Assembly: GCF_030406325.1 (NCBI RefSeq)
Contig: NZ_JAUEQY010000004.1
Location: 186,001-250,000, forward strand
DNA length: 64,000 bases
Direction: 5' to 3'
From: Actinomadura sp. DC4
GTDB taxonomy: Bacteria; Actinomycetota; Actinomycetes; Streptosporangiales; Streptosporangiaceae
Each line of letters begins with the position of its first letter. Positions within the stretch are counted from its first letter, which is position 1. A program made the position numbers and the translations under genes. Under the pieces are notes generated by a model. It was not told the origin of the DNA and did no database searches. It saw only the letters and a program-made list of their open reading frames with translations. This document shows, in pieces, positions 47,250-55,264 of this stretch.

Positions 47250-48200
47250 GTGCACGACGCCAAGATCAGGGAACGCGGTGCCGGGGCGGTCGCCCCGGCA
47301 CCGCGGGCTCGCGGGCGCCGCCGCCGCGGCCGCGAACTCCTCCATGCCCTGCCCTGGATCGGCCCCGCGGTGGTACTCATCTCGGTCGTCGTGCTGTGGC
47401 CGGTCGTCGAGATGGTCCGGACGTCGTTCCTCAAGATCAGCTCGTCGGGGCTGACCCTCGGCAGCCAGGGCGGCAAGAACTACTCCGACCTGTTCGCCGA
47501 GGACGACCTCGTCGGCATCCTGATCCGTACGGTGCTCTGGGTGGCCGCGGTCGTCATCGTCACGATGGTGGTCTCGCTGGCGCTCGCCCAGCTCCTCAAC
47601 GCCCGGTTCCCCGGGCGGCGCGTGGTGCGCTGGGCCGTGATCGTGCCGTGGGCCGCCTCGGTGCTGATGACCGCGCTGGTCTGGAAGTGGATGCTCGACA
47701 ACTACTTCGGCGTGGTCAACCGGGTGCTCCTGGACCTGCACGTCCTGCACGAACCGGTGAACTGGCTCTCCCATCCGGACCAGGCGATGATGTGGATGAT
47801 GTGGGTGGCGGTGTTCGTCTCGCTGCCGTTCGCCTCGTTCGTCATCCTGGCCGGGCTGCAGACGATCCCGGGCGAGGTGTACGAGGCGGCGCGCGTCGAC
47901 GGCGCCGGCACCTTCCGCACCTACTTCCGGATCACGCTGCCGATGCTGCGGCCGGCCCTGCTGATCGCGTCGATCATCAACGTGATCAACGTCTTCAACT
48001 CCTTCCCGATCATCTGGGCGATGACCCAGGGCGGCCCGGGGCACGCGACCGACACGACCACGACCTTCATGTACAAGATCGCGTTCTTCGACCAGGACGT
48101 CGGTGAGTCGGCCGCCATGGCGGTGGTCAACTTCGTGCTGATCCTGGTCATGGTGCTGTTCTACCTGCGCGCCTCGCGCTGGCGGGAGGAAGTCCGATGA
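47250..48200 (+). CDS. Sugar ABC transporter permease (MalF/DasB type)
   Basis: 316 residues, six membrane helices, with an N-terminal Arg/Ala-rich cytoplasmic stretch. The EAA loop EVYEAARVDGAGTFRTYFRI followed by TLPMLRPA contacts the ATPase. GTG at 47250, one base after the binding-protein stop; the next gene overlaps by 4 bases (ATGA). Forms the channel with the second permease. Confidence 0.93.
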   Translation: MHDAKIRERGAGAVAPAPRARGRRRRGRELLHALPWIGPAVVLISVVVLWPVVEMVRTSFLKISSSGLTLGSQGGKNYSDLFAEDDLVGILIRTVLWVAAVVIVTMVVSLALAQLLNARFPGRRVVRWAVIVPWAASVLMTALVWKWMLDNYFGVVNRVLLDLHVLHEPVNWLSHPDQAMMWMMWVAVFVSLPFASFVILAGLQTIPGEVYEAARVDGAGTFRTYFRITLPMLRPALLIASIINVINVFNSFPIIWAMTQGGPGHATDTTTTFMYKIAFFDQDVGESAAMAVVNFVLILVMVLFYLRASRWREEVR

Positions 48201-49057
48201 CGGCGACCACGGTCCGGGCCAAGCCCGGAGCCCGGTCCAGGTCCGTGTCCTTCCGCAAGGTGATCCTGACCGGCGTGGGCTGGCTGGTCGGGCTGGCGTT
48301 CGTCGCGCCGTACCTCGAGATGCTCGTGACGGCGCTGAAGCCCGAGAACGAGCTGATGCGGTCCTCCTACCTGCCGACGAAGTGGGAGTGGTCCAACTTC
48401 GTCAACGTGTGGAAGGCCGCGCCGATCTGGCAGAACATGAAGGTGTCGCTGATCGTGGCCGGCGCGGCCACGCTGGTGACCCTCCTGTGCGCGCTGCCCG
48501 CGGCGTACTACAGCGCCCGCAACCGGTTCTGGGGCCGCAACGGGTTCCTGCTGCTCATCCTCGTCACGCAGATGTTCGCCCCGACCGCGCTGGTCATCGG
48601 CATCTACCGCGAGATGGTGGCGCTCAACCTGACCGACACGCTGCTGGCGCTGATCCTGGTCAACGCGGCGTTCAACCTGCCGTTCTGCGTCTGGATCCTG
48701 CACGGCTACTTCGCGAGCATCCCGAAGGAGCTGGAGGAGGCGGCGTTCCTCGACGGTGCGGGCAAGATCAAGGCGCTCACCCGGGTGACGCTGCCGATCT
48801 CGCTGCCCGGCCTGGTGACGGCGGTCGTCTACACGTTCATCGGCGCGTGGAACGAGTACATCGTGGCGCTCACCGTCACGTCCTCGCCGAACCGCCAGCC
48901 GCTGACCGTGGCGATCCCGTCGTTCGTCACGCAGTACCAGGAGCACTGGCAGTACCTCTTCGCGACGTCGCTGATCGCGATCGTGCCGGTCGTCATCCTG
49001 TTCGTCTTCATCGAGCGCTACCTCATCGGCGGCCTCACCGCCGGAGGCGTGAAGTAG
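48197..49057 (+). CDS. Sugar ABC transporter permease (MalG/DasC type)
   Basis: 286 residues, six membrane helices. EAA loop ELEEAAFLDGAGKIKALTRV followed by TLPISLPG; C-terminus ERYLIGGLTAGGVK is the usual end of MalG-type permeases. ATG at 48197 overlaps the preceding stop. Last gene of the operon, followed by a terminator. Confidence 0.93.
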   Translation: MTATTVRAKPGARSRSVSFRKVILTGVGWLVGLAFVAPYLEMLVTALKPENELMRSSYLPTKWEWSNFVNVWKAAPIWQNMKVSLIVAGAATLVTLLCALPAAYYSARNRFWGRNGFLLLILVTQMFAPTALVIGIYREMVALNLTDTLLALILVNAAFNLPFCVWILHGYFASIPKELEEAAFLDGAGKIKALTRVTLPISLPGLVTAVVYTFIGAWNEYIVALTVTSSPNRQPLTVAIPSFVTQYQEHWQYLFATSLIAIVPVVILFVFIERYLIGGLTAGGVK

Positions 49058-49119
49058 CCGCCGGACAAGAGGCGCGCAAGCCCATGATTCGGTAGGTTTC
49101 CCGCCAGACGAGACGTGAT

Positions 49120-49145
49120 CCTTCCGGCCGTTCAAGGCCGGAAGG
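49120..49145 (+). terminator. Terminator of the sugar ABC operon
   Basis: 10-bp perfect stem CCTTCCGGCC/GGCCGGAAGG with loop GTTCAA, 62 bases after the last stop. Confidence 0.75.
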
Positions 49146-49171
49146 GACGCGGGGAGCGACGGGGAGAGCGC

Positions 49172-49549
49172 GTGAACGCTCAGCCGGACAGACCGGACGG
49201 ACCAGACGAGGGGCCGCACGACGACGTGCCGCCGGCGACGGAGACGTGGGTGCCGCCGGAGCCGCCGGCCGCCGGAGCGCACGCCGCCTGGCTGCCGCCG
49301 GGAGCGCGGCCCGGTGAGCCGTACGACCAGGCCCAGGGCTCCTACGGCCCGCCCCCGTACGGTCAGCCGTACGGGGCGCCGCCCGGTTGGCAGCAGCAGC
49401 CGCCGCCCGGATGGCAGCAGCCGTACGGGCCGCCGCCCCGCAGGCCGGGGATCTCGCGGCGGGCGAAGATCATCGTGGCCGGCGCCGTCGTCCTGTACAT
49501 CCTGATCTTCATCGGCCAGATGGTGGTCGCGTACCTGCGCGTCCGTTAG
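49172..49549 (+). CDS. Pro/Gln/Gly-rich tail-anchored membrane protein
   Basis: 125 residues. Acidic N-terminus, then Pro/Gly/Tyr/Gln-rich sequence ([16 protein letters not shown] repeats), and a C-terminal membrane helix ([20 protein letters not shown]) with a short tail. Tail-anchored, mostly cytoplasmic and probably disordered; common in actinomycetes with unknown function. GTG at 49172 with GGGGAG. Its TAG overlaps the stop of the convergent glpX gene. Confidence 0.7.
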   Translation: MNAQPDRPDGPDEGPHDDVPPATETWVPPEPPAAGAHAAWLPPGARPGEPYDQAQGSYGPPPYGQPYGAPPGWQQQPPPGWQQPYGPPPRRPGISRRAKIIVAGAVVLYILIFIGQMVVAYLRVR

Positions 49550-50580
49550 CCGGCGGAGTCGAAGTTGATGGCGGAGTAGGCGCGCAGCTTCGAGAGCCGG
49601 TGCTCGCTGTCGATCTGCCGGATCGTGCCGCTGCGGGACCGCATGACGAGGGAGTTCGTGAACGCGATGCCCCGGTGGTAGCGCACGCCGCCGGTGAGCT
49701 CGCCGTCGGTGATGCCGGTCGCCGCGAAGAACACGTCGTCGGAGGTGACCAGGTCATCGGTGGTGAGAACGCGGGACAGGTCGTGGCCCGCGTCGATCGC
49801 CTTCTGCCGCTCCGCGTCGTCCTTCGGCCAGAGCCGTCCCTGCAGCATGCCGCCGAGCGACTTGATCGCGCACGCCGCGATGATGCCCTCGGGGGTGCCG
49901 CCGATGCCGAGCATCAGGTCGATGCCGGTGTTCTCCCGCGCGGCCATGATCGCGCCCGCCACGTCGCCGTCGGTGATGAACTTGATCCGCGCGCCCGCCT
50001 CGCGGACCTCTTTCACGATCTGCTCGTGCCGCGGCCGGTCGAGGATGACCACCGTGACGTCCTCGGCCGAGGAGCCCTTCGCCCGCGCCACGGCGCGGAT
50101 GTTGTCGCCGACGGGCGCGTCGATGTTCACCACGCCGGCGGCCTCCGGCCCGGTGGCCAGCTTCTCCATGTAGAAGACGGCCGACGGGTCGTACATCGTG
50201 CCGCGCGGGCTCACCGCGATCACCGCGATCGCGTTGCTCATGCCCAGCGCGGCCAGCCGCGTGCCGTCGATGGGGTCGACCGCGACGTCGCAGTCGGCGC
50301 CCTGGCCATCGCCCACCTGCTCGCCGTTGAAGAGCATCGGGGCCTTGTCCTTCTCGCCCTCGCCGATCACGACGACGCCGTTCATCGACACCGTGTTGAT
50401 GAGCTGGCGCATGGCGTTCACCGCCGCGCCGTCGGCGCCGTTCTTGTCCCCGCGCCCCACCCAGCGGGCCGCGGCCATCGCCGCCGCCTCGGTCACGCGT
50501 ACGAGTTCGAGGGCGAGGTTGCGGTCCGGCGCGTCCGACTCGGTGGCCAGCGGGGTCGCTGCGGGGTTCTGTTCGGTCAT
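49546..50580 (-). CDS. glpX: Fructose-1,6-bisphosphatase, class II (GlpX)
   Basis: 344 residues. Hydrolyses fructose-1,6-bisphosphate in gluconeogenesis; GlpX is the main such enzyme in actinobacteria. Signatures: [35 protein letters not shown] (metal site), [20 protein letters not shown], and [23 protein letters not shown] at 50580; no strong ribosome site. A conserved partner of DUF4245, which is encoded divergently here beyond a tetR gene. Confidence 0.95.
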   Translation of the reverse strand: MTEQNPAATPLATESDAPDRNLALELVRVTEAAAMAAARWVGRGDKNGADGAAVNAMRQLINTVSMNGVVVIGEGEKDKAPMLFNGEQVGDGQGADCDVAVDPIDGTRLAALGMSNAIAVIAVSPRGTMYDPSAVFYMEKLATGPEAAGVVNIDAPVGDNIRAVARAKGSSAEDVTVVILDRPRHEQIVKEVREAGARIKFITDGDVAGAIMAARENTGIDLMLGIGGTPEGIIAACAIKSLGGMLQGRLWPKDDAERQKAIDAGHDLSRVLTTDDLVTSDDVFFAATGITDGELTGGVRYHRGIAFTNSLVMRSRSGTIRQIDSEHRLSKLRAYSAINFDSAG

Positions 50581-50968
50581 CGGATGCGCGGCGGGCCGCC
50601 GGCCGGCGGGCCGGACACCACGCCGCTCCCTCCTCGTCGTGTCATCGTCAGGTCGATGGTGGTCGATGGCGCGCCCGCGGTCATAACCGCGGGCACTGCA
50701 GACATGCCCGTTTTGTAGGGAACCTTGCCTGCGAGAAACCCCACTTCGCCTGATCGGGGGGTCGGATCGTAGCGCAGCCGGGAAACGCCGATTCCCCGGT
50801 CCCAGGCGCGGTAGATGCGCACACTCGTAAATTCACAGCAGACAAGGCGTAATCTAGGGCCGTAATGAGCAGCGAAATCAAGCGGCGAGCGGAGTGCCCG
50901 GCGCCGCGCGACCGGCGGCCCGCGCGGCGAGTGCCGTGCGCGTCTCCGGCACGGCGAGGAGCCCGCAG
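50581..50968. other. Divergent regulatory region between glpX and tetR
   Basis: 388 bp without a gene. It includes a hairpin (50673-50694) that would lie in the glpX leader and a TACAAA (reverse strand, ~50715-50720) that could be a glpX -10. A start for the TetR gene further upstream (GTG 50894) is possible but lacks a ribosome site. Confidence 0.4.
50673..50694 (-). promoter_or_regulatory. Hairpin in the probable glpX leader
   Basis: Nine-bp perfect stem GCCCGCGGT/ACCGCGGGC with loop CATA, 93 bases upstream of the glpX ATG. Equally a candidate operator. Confidence 0.4.
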
Positions 50969-51583
50969 TTGAGCATCGAACACCTCCAGCGCACCTCTGA
51001 CCGGGGCGCCGCCACCCGCAGTGCGCTGCTGGCCGCGGCGCGCGAAGTCTTCTCGGTGTCCGGGTTCGCGCAGGCCGCGGTGACCGACATCGTGGCCAAG
51101 GCGGGTGCCAGCGTCGGCAGCCTCTACCACCACTTCAGCGGCAAGGCCGACCTCTACCTCACGCTCTTCGAGGAGTTCCAGACCCGCCAGCAGGAGCGCA
51201 CCCGAGAGGCCGTCCACCTGGCCCGCGACCAGGGCGAGGCCGACCCGATGCGCCTGTTCATCGCGGGCGCCCGTGCCTACCTCGACGGATGCCTCGCCGA
51301 GCCCGACCTGGCCCGGCTGTTCCTGTCCGGCGACGGCCCGCCCGGGTTCGACCGAGCACTGCGCGACCGCCTCCGTACGTGGGCGCGGCGCAACGCCGCG
51401 CTCTTCCACACCGGCGAGGGCGGCGAGGTCGACGAGGCGCTCGTCGTCGTGCTGACCGGCGCGATGTCCGGCGCGGTCTCGGAGGTGTCGCTGTCCGAGG
51501 ACGAGTCGGCCTCGCGACGGCTCGCCGACGACGTCCTGAGCATCATCTCCCGCATGGAGAGCGCACGTGAGCGACGCCCCTGA
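50969..51583 (+). CDS. TetR family transcriptional regulator
   Basis: 204 residues from TTG at 50969 (GAGGAG eight bases upstream). Helix-turn-helix TRSALLAAAREVFSVSGFAQ with VTDIVAKAGASVGSLYHHFS, then a helical ligand domain. The stop overlaps the DUF4245 gene by 17 bases, so they are co-transcribed. Target unknown; glpX or the DUF4245 operon are positional candidates. An alternative GTG at 50894 would add 25 Ala/Arg-rich residues. Confidence 0.85.
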   Translation: MSIEHLQRTSDRGAATRSALLAAAREVFSVSGFAQAAVTDIVAKAGASVGSLYHHFSGKADLYLTLFEEFQTRQQERTREAVHLARDQGEADPMRLFIAGARAYLDGCLAEPDLARLFLSGDGPPGFDRALRDRLRTWARRNAALFHTGEGGEVDEALVVVLTGAMSGAVSEVSLSEDESASRRLADDVLSIISRMESARERRP

Positions 51584-52190
51584 CACGGCGACCGCCACCC
51601 GGGAGAAGGAAGGACCGTACGTCGTCTCGCCGTCGGTCTACAAGCGCCTCATGTCGGGCCTGCCCGGCTTCAGCATGGCCCTCCTGTCCTGCCTGGTGGT
51701 GGTCGGCCTGGTGATCCTGATCACCCCTCGCCGCAACGACAACGCCATGCCGCGCGTCGACTACCAGAGCGACCTCGCGGGCCTGCGCGCCGTCGCGCCG
51801 TACACCGCGCTGGCGCCCGAGGGCCTGTCCCCGCAGTGGTACCCCACGAGCACCCGGCTCGACGGCCACGCGGGCGGGCCGGTCTCCTGGCACCTCGGCT
51901 TCAACACGCCGCAGAAGGAGTACGCCGCGCTCGAGGAGAGCAACGAGACCCCCGAGGGCCCCGGCAACTTCGTCGACCGGATGACGAGCCAGGGCCACGC
52001 CGACGGCACCGCACAGATCGCCGGCGCCACCTGGGACCGGACGTTCCGCCCGGACAAGAAGCAGCGGTCGCTCGTCCGCCGGCTGCCCGGCCTGACCCTC
52101 GTGATCACCGGCACCGCCTCGTACGAGGAGCTCGCGGTCCTCGCGGGCGCCCTCAAGGCACAACCCAAGCCGGCGGCCACCCCCACCTAG
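51567..52190 (+). CDS. DUF4245 family membrane protein
   Basis: 207 residues. One membrane helix (FSMALLSCLVVVGLVILITP, ~35-54) and an extracytoplasmic domain (~65-195) with PQWYPTSTRLDG, VSWHLGFNTPQKEYAALEES and a C-terminal TGTASYEELAVLAGAL. The family is actinobacteria-specific and usually sits beside glpX and xseA/B, as here. Function unknown. GTG at 51567 inside the TetR gene end. Confidence 0.85.
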   Translation: MSDAPDTATATREKEGPYVVSPSVYKRLMSGLPGFSMALLSCLVVVGLVILITPRRNDNAMPRVDYQSDLAGLRAVAPYTALAPEGLSPQWYPTSTRLDGHAGGPVSWHLGFNTPQKEYAALEESNETPEGPGNFVDRMTSQGHADGTAQIAGATWDRTFRPDKKQRSLVRRLPGLTLVITGTASYEELAVLAGALKAQPKPAATPT

Positions 52191-52192
52191 AT

Positions 52193-52212
52193 CGTTGATT
52201 GGTTCTTCAACG
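52193..52212 (+). terminator. Weak hairpin after DUF4245 gene
   Basis: CGTTGA/TCAACG six-bp stem with 8-base loop, two bases after the stop; AT-rich for this genome. Confidence 0.4.
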
Positions 52213-52320
52213 TTCAGATGATCGCTTCGATGCGCCGGCGTAGCCCGGGTTCGGCAGCCGTTCATGCCAGGTCGGGACCGCACGCGCCAGACCCCGCGCG
52301 ACCTGGGACATGAGCTGTCC

Positions 52321-52563
52321 CTAGAAAGGCGCGCTTTCCGTGGTCTCGGCGGCGCCGGGCTCCGTGCGCTCGGCCATGGCCGCGGCGAGCTTGGCGCGGG
52401 CGCCTTCGAGCCATTCCTCGCAGATGCCGGCGAGCCGCTCGCCGCGCTGCCAGAGCGTGAGCGACTCCTCGAGCGTCAGACCGCCGCTCTCCAGCCGCCG
52501 TACGACGTCGGTCAGCTCGTCACGCGCCTGCTCGTAGGAAAGCTCAGGTTTCTCCTCCGTCAC
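52321..52563 (-). CDS. xseB: Exodeoxyribonuclease VII small subunit
   Basis: 80 residues, normal length. XseB motif YEQARDELTDVVRRLESGGL followed by TLEESLTLWQRGERLAGICE, forming a helical hairpin that binds XseA. GTG at 52563. Same strand as xseA but separated from it by a 204-residue membrane protein gene, whereas the two are usually adjacent. Confidence 0.93.
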   Translation of the reverse strand: MTEEKPELSYEQARDELTDVVRRLESGGLTLEESLTLWQRGERLAGICEEWLEGARAKLAAAMAERTEPGAAETTESAPF

Positions 52564-52701
52564 GCCCCCAACCCTACGGGCAGGCGGACGCCCACGCGCT
52601 CATCTGGACCGCCCTCAAGCCTTTCACGCGCCCTGCGGTCTCCCGGGCTCCTACGAGGGCGCGCGTTGCTCTTCGGCGATCTCAGCGCCGCGTGGGCGAC
52701 C

Positions 52702-53316
52702 TCAGGAGCTGAGGTTGCCGATGATGATGAGGAACAACAGGAAAGTGACCAGGGCCGGGTAGACGTACGCGCCGGGGCGGTGGAACACCGGCGCTCCCGG
52801 GTCGAGCGGACGCTGCCCCCGGCCGTCCATGCGCGGCTGCGGGGCGGGCAGGTTCGCGACCTTGCCGCGGGCGGAGACGTTCATGAGGATGAAGAACGGG
52901 GTCAAGATGATCGCCCCGACGCTGCACCAGCCGCCGGTCAGGGTCTTGGTCGTCTGCCGGCGGAAGGTGTGCATGCCGCAGTCGCGGCAGTACGGGCCGG
53001 GCGCGGTCCAGATCGTGTGCATGATGACGGCGCCCACGACCGCGCGGAAGGTCGCCGGGGCGGCCGGGCCGTTCCCGCAGATGCGGCAGCTGACCTGGCC
53101 CTGCTGCGGCTGGTGGCCGGCCTGCTGCTGCGGAGCGTGGTACTGCTGCTGGTAGCCCTGCTGCGGCGCGCCCTGATACGGCTGCTGCTGATAGGGCTGT
53201 TGCTGGTAGGGCTGCTGGTACTGCTGCTGCGGGTACGGCTGCTGGTTCTGGTACGGCGGGTACGGCTGTTGCTGGTGGGGGCCGGGGTAGGGCTGCTGGT
53301 ACTGCGGCTGAGTCAC
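52702..53316 (-). CDS. Gln/Pro/Tyr-rich membrane protein with zinc ribbon
   Basis: 204 residues. First ~75 residues are QQPYPQ-type repeats (disordered, cytoplasmic). Then a four-cysteine ribbon (CRICGNGPA ... YCRDCGMHTFRR) interrupted by a short hydrophobic stretch, a helix GWCSVGAIILTPFFILMNVS, and a C-terminal helix YPALVTFLLFLIIIGNL. GTG at 53316 with AAGGA upstream. Lies between xseB and xseA. Such proteins are frequent in actinomycetes; function unknown. Confidence 0.75.
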   Translation of the reverse strand: MTQPQYQQPYPGPHQQQPYPPYQNQQPYPQQQYQQPYQQQPYQQQPYQGAPQQGYQQQYHAPQQQAGHQPQQGQVSCRICGNGPAAPATFRAVVGAVIMHTIWTAPGPYCRDCGMHTFRRQTTKTLTGGWCSVGAIILTPFFILMNVSARGKVANLPAPQPRMDGRGQRPLDPGAPVFHRPGAYVYPALVTFLLFLIIIGNLSS

Positions 53317-53454
53317 GGGGGAGTCCTTCGGCGGCCGGGGCGTCCGGCGGCTGCGGGCCGGCGGAGCAGGGTGCCGGAAAACCCTATCCATATCGACCGA
53401 AAAGCGATCGGCGTATCAAATTTTTGTGAAGTGAGGCGGCGCTCACACCGACGG

Positions 53455-54660
53455 TCAGACGGTGTCCACCCGCACCGTGATCCGGCCGTCCGGGAACCGG
53501 ACCAGCAGCTCGTCGTCCTTCTTCACGTCGGCGGCGGCCCGTACGACGGACTCGTCGGGGCGCTGGATCACCGCGTAGCCGCGCTCCAGGGTCGCGGCGG
53601 GGGAGAGCGCCACGAGCCGCCCGCGGGTGTGCGCGAGGTTGTCGCCGGCCCGGTCGAGAGCCGAGGCCAGACACCGCCGGGCGCGGTCGCGCAGCGTGCC
53701 GACCGCCTCGGCCTGCCGCTCGATCTCGCGGACCGGATCGGCCAGCGCGGGCCGCGAGCGTGCCCCCGCCAGCCACTGCACCTCGCGCTCGACGCGGCCG
53801 GACAGGCAGCGCCGCCCCCGGTCGCGGAGCTGCCGGACGAGGGTGAGCTGCTCCCGTACGTCGGGCACGGTCTTCTTGGCGGCGTCGGTCGGCGTCGAGG
53901 CGCGTACGTCGGCGACGTAGTCGAGCAGAGGCGTGTCCTGCTCGTGGCCGATCGCGGAGACGACCGGCGTGCGCGCGGCGGCCACGGCGCGTACGAGGGC
54001 CTCGTCGGAGAAGGCCAGCAGGTCCTCCAGCGACCCACCGCCGCGGGCGATGATGATCACATCGACGTCGCGGTCGGCGTCGAGCCGGGAGAGCGCGTCG
54101 ATGACCTCGCCCGCCGCGTAGGTGCCCTGTACGGCGGTGTTCTCGACCTTGAAGCGGACGGCGGGCCAGCGGCGGCGGGCGTTGTCCAGCACGTCGCGCT
54201 CGGCGGCGGAGTCGCGGCCGCAGATCAGCCCGATGGTGCCGGGCAGGAACGGCAGCGGCCGCTTGCGCTCGGCGTTGAACACCCCTTCGGAGGCGAGCAG
54301 CTGCTTGAGCCGCTCCAGCCGCGCCAGCAGCTCACCGACGCCGACCGGCCTGATCTCCAGCGCCGAGAGCGCGAACGAGCCCCGGTTGATGTAGAAGTCC
54401 GGCTTGGCGTGCACGACCACGCGCGCCCCGTCGATCACGGCGGGACCGCCGGCGTCGCACACCGCGCGCGGGCACACGACGCGTACGGAGACGTTGGCGA
54501 CCGGGTCGCGCAGGGTGAAGTAGACCGTGCCCGCGCGGCGGTTCAGCTCGGTGATCTGCCCCTCGACCCAGATCCGGCCGAGCTTGGAGATCCAGCCGCC
54601 GATGAGCTGTAGAACCGTACGGACCGGAGTCGGCGACTCCGGCGAGGTCTCCAGGGCCAT
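53455..54660 (-). CDS. xseA: Exodeoxyribonuclease VII large subunit
   Basis: 401 residues. N-terminal OB fold ([20 protein letters not shown]), catalytic domain with [40 protein letters not shown] and [20 protein letters not shown], then coiled coil and C-terminal barrel. Degrades single-stranded DNA with XseB. ATG at 54660 (no strong ribosome site). Divergent from a MarR gene at 146 bp. Confidence 0.95.
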   Translation of the reverse strand: MALETSPESPTPVRTVLQLIGGWISKLGRIWVEGQITELNRRAGTVYFTLRDPVANVSVRVVCPRAVCDAGGPAVIDGARVVVHAKPDFYINRGSFALSALEIRPVGVGELLARLERLKQLLASEGVFNAERKRPLPFLPGTIGLICGRDSAAERDVLDNARRRWPAVRFKVENTAVQGTYAAGEVIDALSRLDADRDVDVIIIARGGGSLEDLLAFSDEALVRAVAAARTPVVSAIGHEQDTPLLDYVADVRASTPTDAAKKTVPDVREQLTLVRQLRDRGRRCLSGRVEREVQWLAGARSRPALADPVREIERQAEAVGTLRDRARRCLASALDRAGDNLAHTRGRLVALSPAATLERGYAVIQRPDESVVRAAADVKKDDELLVRFPDGRITVRVDTV

Positions 54661-54733
54661 CCCCGCAGCCTAGGGGATGGGGCCACTGGGAAAACCCGGA
54701 CGGCCTGTTCTGGCGAGCCGGACTGGACCGAGC

Positions 54734-54751
54734 GTGTGGTACACCCCACAC
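54734..54751. promoter_or_regulatory. Palindrome 1 in the xseA-marR intergenic region
   Basis: GTGTGG-N6-CCACAC, perfect six-bp arms, about 55 bp before the MarR gene. Possible operator. Confidence 0.4.
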
Positions 54752-54758
54752 TCCGTAG

Positions 54759-54771
54759 TTAGCCCAGCTAA
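54759..54771. promoter_or_regulatory. Palindrome 2, MarR-type operator candidate
   Basis: TTAGC-CCA-GCTAA within AGTTAGC...GCTAAAA, an AT-richer patch 35 bp before the MarR ATG. Compatible with MarR autoregulation. Confidence 0.5.
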
Positions 54772-54806
54772 AAGGGGGCTCTGTTAACGTGGAATGAGGA
54801 AAGGTC

Positions 54807-55229
54807 ATGTCCGATCCCCGCGTGCTCGCCGAGCGTTTCAACCGGCAGATCCGCGACATCGTGCTCATGCTTCGTCGCGCGAGTGCCGCGCAGTCCATCA
54901 CGACACAGCAGATGTTCGTGATGGGCTCACTTGAGGGCGGCTCGCGTCGGATGTCCGACCTGGCGGCCGAACACGGGGTCCGGCTGCCGACGATGACACG
55001 TCAGATCGGGCGCCTCGCGCGCGACGGTCTCGTCAAACGCGGACGCGACAGTGAAGACGCGCGAGTGGTCACCGCCGAGCTCACGGACGTAGGGCGCATA
55101 CGCCTCCTCCGTGGCCGCGAACAGCGGATCACCTTCCTCGCGGGACGCATGGCGCTGCTGAACGACGCCGAGCGCGCCTCGATCGAGGCCGCGCTGCCCG
55201 CGCTGGAGAAGCTCTTCGCCGATTCGTGA
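54807..55229 (+). CDS. MarR family transcriptional regulator
   Basis: 140 residues. Winged helix ~30-105: SITTQQMFVMGSLEGGSRRM, SDLAAEHGVRLPTMTRQIGR with wing DGLVKRGRDSEDARVVTAEL; dimerisation helices at both ends. ATG at 54807 with GAGGAAAGG upstream. It precedes asnB by 35 bp on the same strand, so both may share a promoter carrying palindromes 1 and 2. Confidence 0.9.
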   Translation: MSDPRVLAERFNRQIRDIVLMLRRASAAQSITTQQMFVMGSLEGGSRRMSDLAAEHGVRLPTMTRQIGRLARDGLVKRGRDSEDARVVTAELTDVGRIRLLRGREQRITFLAGRMALLNDAERASIEAALPALEKLFADS

Positions 55230-55264
55230 CCTTCCCAGGGCGATCTAACGAGGGGGACGGATTC

